Shown piece by piece: positions 25,301 to 34,300 of a stretch of DNA of 48,513 bases. The notes below the pieces were generated by a model. The model was not told where the DNA came from. It saw only the letters and a program-made list of their open reading frames with translations, and searched no databases. Every line of letters starts with the position of its first letter. Within the stretch, counting starts at the first letter, position 1. A program made the translations under genes and the position numbers. Source of the DNA: Phoronis australis (Eukaryota; Phoronida; Phoronidae); contig NMRA01000710.1 of assembly GCA_002633005.1 (NCBI GenBank), positions 129,960 to 178,472 on the forward strand, in the 5' to 3' direction.

Positions 25301-28300
25301 CTGCATCTCTGAAACACACTGCAGGATCTTCATTAAGTTTAGCATGTTTATTTATATGAATTAGACACCGGACGAAGACGACTTTGAGACGGATCAAACT
25401 GACGCTGTTCCGCTAGTGGTATTTCTTCCCGTTTCCCCTGTTTTCCAGAAGTTTATTGACGGAGTTTTATGAAATTTTATGAATAGCTTTCTATTAAAGA
25501 ACTGGTGATATGTTCTCTTATTCGGATAGATTCGACGTATTTCGTGCCGTCTAGTGGTCATTTTTACTGTTTTCTGGTCATTTGCTTTTGGTGTCCGTCC
25601 CTCTATCAACCAAACCACTCCAAGAATGATTGGGAAATTGGCATATATGCTCTTAGTGTGAATATGGTTTTCCGACGACTTCGACAATTATGGCGTCTCC
25701 TGGGGGGGGTTTGGTTTTTGCACTCATAGCTTTCTCTGCTAAACCCACTGCAGGACCTTTATTAAATTTAGGAAGTGTTAGAAAGTTGACAACGTACGGC
25801 GATGACCTTTAGGCGGATCCGACGAACGCTGTGCCCCTTGTGGCAATTTCATCTATTAAAAACGGATGGCCTGTTTTCGGATAGATTCGGCGTATTTTGC
25901 GCCATCTAGTGGGCATTTGTATGATACAAATAAACACACCCTAAAAGCACACCGTTTGCGGTGCATTCGTGGGCGCATTTCACCGCTCCGCGTTGCTCTT
26001 GTATTCATTTTATGTAGTCAGCACTTTTTAACAATTTGGTATTGAAAGCGTTTCAATGGTATGCCCATTAATCAAAAGACGTGCTTCTTGCTTAGCTGGA
26101 ATGGCTTTTAAATTGAGATGTAGCTGAAAACAGCCATGGTACTGAATGTCCATACAGTGTTTTTGACATTGACGTCACCGACATAGTACATGTAAATAGG
26201 GCATATAACCATTCAGTGGTGATGTTTTGATTTGAAATATCCAGGTTTTCTTACCGTGCTGAAACGCCTAAAGACCTGCGTTCAGTCCAAGAAGTGGAAT
26301 TTTGATTACGACTTGTTCTCAACTTGTTCCTTACTCCGAAGTGCTTTTCAAAGAACTGACATCTCATTTTTCAAATCTGCTTGCCGAGCCTGGTCGCAAA
26401 CCCATGATCTGTCAGTGCTTTCGAAAACATGAAAACACCCAGTTAGAATTAGGACCAATTTGTGGTCAATTTCATCAGGGCAAGTGCTTTAAATCAAAAA
26501 CTGGTTTTCGCGATGGAAGCCAGCGTTGTTGTGATTTAAGTAGGCTTTTAGTTAGTTTTACTCCGCGTTCACTGTCAACCACCTGCGCCAGTTGTTTGTT
26601 TGCTACTGTTTACAGGGCACCTACATTTCCTTGCCCACGCACAAAATTCATCTGTTGGACATGAGATTCCCTTCCCTCGCACGCATACTTTCAGTTTCGG
26701 ACAAGTTAAATCGACTTAATCGCAAAGTTGTTTGCTGACAGACCAAAAATACTCACTCACATTAACAGTGCTACCTCCCCGCAGCTGATTTGCAAACAAA
26801 CCATTTAAACCAGGCTATGCGAACTGGTCTGAGATAAGAGAAAGACGTCCGATGGTATGCCATAGCGTTCGCGGGCAGGGCATTATGTTCGGGAATAGGA
26901 TTGGTCTGTCCCAGAGACGCAAAAGTGTTCCTGGAGGGAGAGTACGTCCCCGAAAGAGGGAAAGGCGCGCGTGAGAGTTTTGTTTGGAGTTATGTCGGAG
27001 ACGTAGCTGCACAATGATGTCTCGCATGGTGACATGGTGTAGAACGTCTACGACGACGTGTTTGTACGGCGTCAGTGAAACTATGTTATAAGCATTTGGT
27101 ATTCTCAGCTTGTCTTACTTAAGTAATATCGTGGTTCTCTCCGCCAAAAATTCCAAAATACGCATGGAATATAAATGTAAATTATAAGTTGTAGCAACCA
27201 CCCCAAACCAAGATTGTCTATTATTTGTTGTGCATGTTGCTAGCGAGCTTTCGTGTTGAGCTAGAAATGTAACGGCAACTTCGATCACGCGCGGCTGAGT
27301 TTGGACTGCATGCTTGGGCAATTGTTCTGCTTTCGTTTGTTCCGATGCTGTGGGATACAGTGCTTAGAGGGGAGCACTTTTTAGGGTGTTTTTTGACCCA
27401 ATGGCACCAAACCTTGTCAAAACAGAAGATCACCTGCTTACGATTCTGCGTTTCGGGAAGCCTTCCGTTGCCCCTAAAACTTTGCGCAACTCCGTCGTTC
27501 TTCAACCGAATGATATCATATCAACAGAGTCGTCATTAGAAAGCCATTCAAGGGCTCTTGATGGTGTAAGACTACACCTGAAGAAAAAAATAAACAAATT
27601 GAATGTTATTGATGTGTAACTAATATTTTACATATCTGTCCGGCTAATAAAATGTTGTTTAATTCTACAAACCAAGGGTCTTGCCAAAAATACGAAAAAT
27701 AACAAATATTGTAATAACTAAACCCTTCGTGCACTGCTTGGCTCTCCTGGTGTGAACGATAAAAGTGGAAAGTTAAATAATAAACTGGTATAAAAATTGA
27801 ATTAAATTCAAATAGAATAATTGGTTATAAGTTACTAAAGTAATAGAATTAAATTTCCTTGAAATACCTAAGTTTAAATACATTCAGTTTTTAAATTTCA
27901 ACTCAAGACACTCGTGGCTAATCCCATGAAATCTTGAGGTCTCGAGGTCTAACACTGGAATGCTTAGGTCACGCGCCAGAGTTGGCATTCCATTCCTAGT
28001 GTTACATGGTATGAGAAGGTTTACCTATCTCAAATCATTACATTTAAGAATGTTAAACTTATGGCCACTCCTTAAACTTAATCGTTCCTTCACATTCGCC
28101 AATTGAGATTAAGGAATGAGCTTCGTCAGTCAAAAAATGTCGGTAAAATATACATGTTTAGTGTGTTCCGTTTTGTGTTTACCTATTTTACGATTAACAA
28201 TTTAAATGTTTTGTAAAACGTGGGCGAGTTTTCCGCGGAAACCTCATTCCATAAGGCGGCAGTTGAGTGAGTACCCATGATGCTCGACTCGACTGTCAAT

Positions 28301-31300
28301 CGTTACGGTGGTGGTGTATAAAAATAAACTTGACCTTAAAAATCCACAGTAACATCTCGTACTCACGAACACAAGTAAAGTTTGAATAAAGACAACTTTT
28401 TTAAAATTCACTATTTTCAAGTTTTATTCACAGAATAAATGCCAGGATGGCTACAGGTACTGTCAATACACAGAAAATTCCAATACAAGAACAGGATTTG
28501 CTGGCAATCAGCGAATCACAACTCAGTGTAGCCGTAAGAATTCACATGTCTTTAGACACTTGGAAAAAAATGCTGCTTGAAGAGAGGCCGTTGGGAACAC
28601 AGCTTTACGATTATTCACAGCGATTGTAATCGTTATCGCTGGAAATTGCGTGAAGCTATTCACGTTCGGTGTTCGAAAACGTTCTCCCCCATTGCACAGG
28701 TTTCTCATGATTTGGTGACACTTTAACACTGAGCTGTGATACGCTGATTGCTAGCCAATCCTGATCTGGTATTTTTGCGGGTTTGGAATTTTCTGCTTAC
28801 TGTTCCTGTAGCCATCCTGGCGTCCATTCTCTGAATAAAGCTAGACAATGGTGGATGATTTGACTCTCAAACTTGTCGCTACATTTTCGAAAAATTGATG
28901 TCTTTATTCAAACTGAACTTAAAAAGCATATTATATTCAGTTAAGTTAAAAAATATCTATAGGTATATCGAGGGTGCCTATTTGTGACTTACATATACGT
29001 TTTAATTTAACTGTCGAGAAATATCTACAAAATTACAAAGCTCATTGTAGTAAAAGTGATTAAAGTTTACCAAAATGGAAGATACAGTCACGGAAAAACA
29101 ATAACACAATTTGGTAGGTATTAATGTTTCAGATAAAATCTCAACAACGCTGTTAAAGTTTTGTGTTTGTTTGTGCGACTCAAAATTTTTTATATTTCCC
29201 GTTTTCCTGGTTTCATTTGAATCTCGGATACGATGTTCCGTACTTATTCAAATTATGTTTCCTTTTGCCCGCAGATTCTCAGGTTGCATTTAAGATCCCG
29301 GCTTAGGTTTGCACCGAGTCGTTTGTTGTTATTCCACATTTTGTTTGTGAAGACAAAATGGTGTTTCACCGTATACATTCTGCATTTCAGCCCTGCCCTG
29401 ACGCACTGTTTAATTTTTTTGCCGACCATCTGTTGATTGTCGCTGGTGTCGCTATTGGGATTGGTTGCGTTATGGTAAGTGTACACGGAGTTTTCAATGA
29501 TTTATACATTTGATCGTATTTTGATAAGATGATTATTCCATGGATTGAATTTTCGTGGCCAAAATTGACGAGATGGAAGTTTTTGTTGTGTCATAGGCTG
29601 AGGAGTCTTTCTGATGTTTTACTTGATAAGAAAACTTCGCGGGAAATAGTCTTTTTTGGTTGAGATGCTCCTACATCCAAGGAACCCAATATGCGTCTAC
29701 GAAATGTACAGGGGCAGATTTAAGAACGCCCTTCGCCATTGGATGAATGTACATGGTAATTTTAGGCCCGATCCCCTCCTCATGGGCACCTAAAAATGTC
29801 GTTGTGATTGTTTAACTCATGCCAACTGGCGCATAAAGTTTAATCGCAGTGACGCCACGTCTGTCCTTACGCGTTGCATTCAGTGTGTAGTACAGCATCA
29901 ACGACGCCACCTATCGAAACAAGTGTCAGTGATCGAAACAACACCATTAGCGCCGGAACTTGCATACTGTGGATTACTGTGTTTGGTTTACAGGTAGCCG
30001 TTCAGACCAATCACCAACCAAATACTTCAGTTGGCGCGACTTTTTTCTATCTGAGATTGCGCTTCTGTTAGTTGCGTACAATCAGTTGCGTTTCTGCCTG
30101 CTGTCTGCCGCTCATTTTTGCGCCCTCCGCCGTCAGTGGAGCGAGGCCCTCGGGAACGAATCCTCCAAAGGCTACGGCAGTGTGTCCGTGAGACCTGTTT
30201 TCCTTCTCAATTTATTTTCAAATCGGCTAAGTCGACGTTTTCAATATGAATACAAACCTAAATTAATTTCTAGTCTCGTTTGTCGCTGCGTCCGAACTTT
30301 TGTTTTGGTAACCAAGACCTTTTACAGCCACGGTCTTTCATTCTGTCTCTGTAGAACCAAATCCCGGGCTTGTTTAGTATAACGCAAAGTTCGCTGGTTC
30401 CTTGCGTGTCGCTAGATGGTAGAGAACGCACGCAAGTATCCTTTAATTTTCCTGGGGAGTTTTTTACACCGGCGATTCTGATTGGCTTGTCCAATTCTCA
30501 ACTGGTAGCGCTTTACGCAAACAAACTGGCATGACTGCTGGAGGAAGTGTAAATGTGATCTGTTGTACAGACAAATCGGTGCTTAATTCATGTTCAAGAA
30601 ATGTGAATCCCAGAAAATTGTGGTTGCGCGTTTTTGCAGTGCATTTTTGTACTGTCGCTGACTTCTTTACGTCCTGTATTCATACAGTATGAATAACATA
30701 CCGGTTAAATCGGCCAGATAAGTGTACATGTATGTGCTTCAAGCACGCAGCTGTTAAACATTACTGCAGAAACGAAATAGTTGCTGCTACGCCACTTGCA
30801 CGACTAGTCTAAAAATCGTTTATAGTCCTCCATTTTATCTCTTTGTTGCATAGCTAACCAATGATTGCCGACGTTACATCAACCAGTGAAAAAGCGCGTG
30901 CTACTGAATGATACCTGCGTGTGATATCTACACGCAGAGAACCAGCGAGAATGCAAAGATGCAGACAGGCATGACGGGGACTCGTGAAAGTGTGTGAATG
31001 ACCTACTTGTTCCATACACACGTATCACCATGAGAGAGAGCAAATTGGTATTCGTTTTTTGTATCAAACTTCCGTTTACGATGCTGGGCTCAAAACTATG
31101 CGGAAGAGAATTTTCGCGAATGAAAGCACATTTCAAGGTCCCACTTCATAAGCTATACAATTTTATTCGGTGCACTTTTGGTAGGCCTACAGGAGTACAT
31201 TGACCGCAACACCTGACGGCTTGCAAGTACACAATTTACAAGTTTAACATTCCTCCTCATAGCTAAGTACTTGAATTATCATTCTAATGAAGTGTTGCGT

Positions 31301-34300
31301 AGTCGTGGACCGTTTGCTTTGCAGTCAAGGTGAGCTATTCCACAGGAAAATATTTGATGTCCAGTTGGTAACAAATATGATTGTGACGCAATTTCCATGG
31401 CGGTGAAAAAGGGAGTTTGCAAATATTGGCGCCAGTACTACCAGGCATCTCCCAATCGAAACTGGTTAAAGTCGAGTAGAGTTTTTGCTGTTCGTAGGTG
31501 GATTTTTTTCACTTTGTCCCTCATTCGGTTGTCGTTTTGTCTGAGTGTCCGCTCGTTATTTCTAAAAACCCCTGGCTGGATTTTGACAGAATTTGACACG
31601 ACAGTGTCTGTCATCAACTGAACGGGTCATGCCAGTTTTCAATCCGTCCTGCCCCTTAGGTTAGAGATGTGGCTTTTTCTAACATTTCCAGGTGATATCT
31701 AGAAAACGGATAGACGGATTTAAATGAAAAAGTCTGTGGTATCAATGCGCCGACATGATTAATTTTTCGGGTAGATTCGATCACTGCAGCACCTCCTATT
31801 GGCCACTTCGTTCTCGACGAGGGTCTTAATAAATGCTGGTTTTGGGGAAGAACGTTTCCGGATGATATCTGTGGGAACCGATTGGCGAGGTCTAATGAAA
31901 CTTGACATAGAGGCACATGGTGTGATTGTGTCGAAACCATTTGACGAGAAGGATTTCATGTGCTGTTTGGGGAAGAGGGTTTTTGAATGGCATCCAGAGA
32001 ACCGATTGATGGATTTTTGAAACTTTACAAAGTCACATGTATATTTGATGACCATATGCCGGCCCAATTTTGTCCTCGAGAATGGGTTTTTCAAATGTTG
32101 ATAAATTTAAAGAACTACTCGTCATCTTTCAATCGACTTTGACTAAGCGGTATATGATGACAATGCGCTGACATCATTTGATTTTCGGGCTGATTCGGCT
32201 GCTGCCGAGCCTTCTAGTGGCCATTGTGTGGGAGAGCGATTTCGGATGGTATGTAGAGAACCGTGTGAAGGATTTTAATGAAAGACGACACAGAGGTTTG
32301 CGATGACTATGCGGCGGCGCTGTTTAATTTTGCGGGCGGATTCGACCAGTGTAACACCTCGTAGAGATCATTCTGTTATTGACAAGAGGCTTTTCAAATG
32401 TGGGTTTGGGGAGAAGAGCTTTTCCGCATGATATCTAGAGAACCGATTGGCGGATTTCATTGAAGCTTGACGAAGAAGTATATGATGAGATGCGCCGGCA
32501 CCATTTGACTTTCTACTGATTCGACTACTACAGTGCTTCCAAGTGACCATTTTGTGTGAGAGCGTCTCCAGGTGACATGTAGTGAACCGAGTGAGAGATT
32601 TGAATGAAAGTTCACTCAGGTTTGCGATGACAATGCTGCAACGCCATCTTGTGTTCTCAGGCGGATTCGACCAATGTAGCACCTCCTAGTGGCCATTTCG
32701 TTTCCGACTTGAGCTTTTAAAGTGTTGTTTGGGGAAAGAGAGTTTATGAACGATATGTAAAGTACTGGGCAATAAACAGATTTCATTGAAACTTGACATA
32801 GAGTTATATTATGTGATTACGCCCAATTTTTTTGGTTTTGGCCGTCTTCGACGACTGAAGTGCCTCATATTGGCCATTTTGTGTGAGTTGGTTTCCAGAC
32901 GATGTGTAGAAAACTGTGTGAAAGATTTAAATTAAAGTTGGCACAGAGGTTTACGATGACAATTCGGCGGCACCATTGAATTTTTGGGCGCACTGCTTAG
33001 CGGTCATTTTTTCGGCATGGGCTTTTGAAGTGTTGTGTGGGTGAAGAACATTTCCGGATGTACGCGGATTTCTCTGAAACTTAACACAGAGGTATATGAT
33101 GTCAGTATGCCATCACCATTGAAGTTTTGGGCGCATTCGTTTACTGTACACTGTAGCACGTGCTAGTGGCAATTTGGTCTCAAGGGTTTTCATGTGTTAT
33201 TTAGCGAAAGAGCAATTCTATGTCTATAAAAACGAATCGCTAATGTCAACAAAACTTGACTCAGACATATTTTAAGTCAATGGGCCGAACCGTTCGATTT
33301 TGGTATACATTTTTCCACTGCGACATTGTGACAAGTACCTTTCCATGTGTTAATGGATGTTATCTAAAGAACCGATTGATGTATTTCAATGAAGCTACAC
33401 AGTTATGTATGATGACCATATGCCGGCACCATTTTGTTCTCGAAGTACTGTTATATCTAGAAAAGTGATTGACATATTTCAATGGACCCTGAGTCAACAG
33501 TATATAGTGACAATGGAGCGTCACCATTTGATTTTGGGGCTGATTCGATTACTGCAGCACATCATTGTGGCCCTTAGAAACGTATCGTGTGCACCGTGGG
33601 CACACGTCAACCCCCTAGCGTTGTTCGTGTTTGAAACAGTTTGAAACTGAATGCATACTCCACCAACGACACAATTTTTAAAACACTAAAATAGCTTGTG
33701 TTTTCCTTTTGCTCTTTGTGTAGAACTGCGACTGTGCACACGTGAGACCTCGGCGTTATCTGAGTTTACCCGACGTAATCCTGATGTTAATAGGTGTTAA
33801 CCCCCCTGGAAGCATCTTCTCTGTTATTGTCTCTTTTACGCATACATAAACTGTTTGTTCTGTGCTCCGTGTTGTAGCTGTTCGGAATGGTCTTCGCCCT
33901 GTTGATGTGTTGCGCCATCCGGGACTCGCCTAGATAAGGTTTGCGCACGCATATTTTGAGGTTAATTTCAGTCTTTCCTTGTTTCTACTGAATGCGCCTG
34001 GCATGATGAACACTTAAGTGTGCCTCTCCGCTTAACTAGAGATACAAGAGTTTGTTTTGGGCACTTGGACCTCATGATCTTACCCAAGTGATTTACAAGA
34101 TAAAATTTCCATTGTACAAACTGTTATTTCGCTAAGTAGTTTGCTTGTTTCTACACAGTTGTTCAAGCATAAATTGACACGGTTGGACACGATGGCACCT
34201 TTAGTTATGATTACAACAAGCCACCGTGAGAGGACGCGTGGAGCAGTTTTCCCTTCTCTTTTTACTACCAGGGACTCTTCCCCTAGAAATAAATTGTCCA

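Larger units (their letters stand above)
21220..29390 (+). other. Tetraspanin intron after the alternative exons (8.2 kb)
   Basis: Contains pearl/HINE copies (21599-22866 and 24412-26003), a promoter-like segment (23136-23310), a second copy of the hairpin element (27951-28003) and a foldback element (28376-28914). No further large-loop exon was found. GC-rich open frames near 26.8-27.0 kb and 27.39-27.62 kb are unassigned. Nothing supportable was seen in 23600-24400 or 28920-29380. Confidence 0.65.
29475..33877 (+). other. Intron between exon 6 and terminal exon 7a (4.4 kb)
   Basis: Contains a possible short phase-0 cassette (30137-30187) and the second pearl-like array (31500-33590). In 30200-31490 I see no supported gene. 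Confidence 0.65.

Noticed and set aside
26815-27027. GC-rich segment open in several frames on both strands
   Set aside because: No frame gives a recognisable domain and the frames compete; strand and identity cannot be supported.
27386-27619. 77-codon plus-strand frame ending before an AATAAAAT stretch
   Set aside because: Somewhat protein-like but no family recognised and no splice acceptor convincingly placed; left uncalled.
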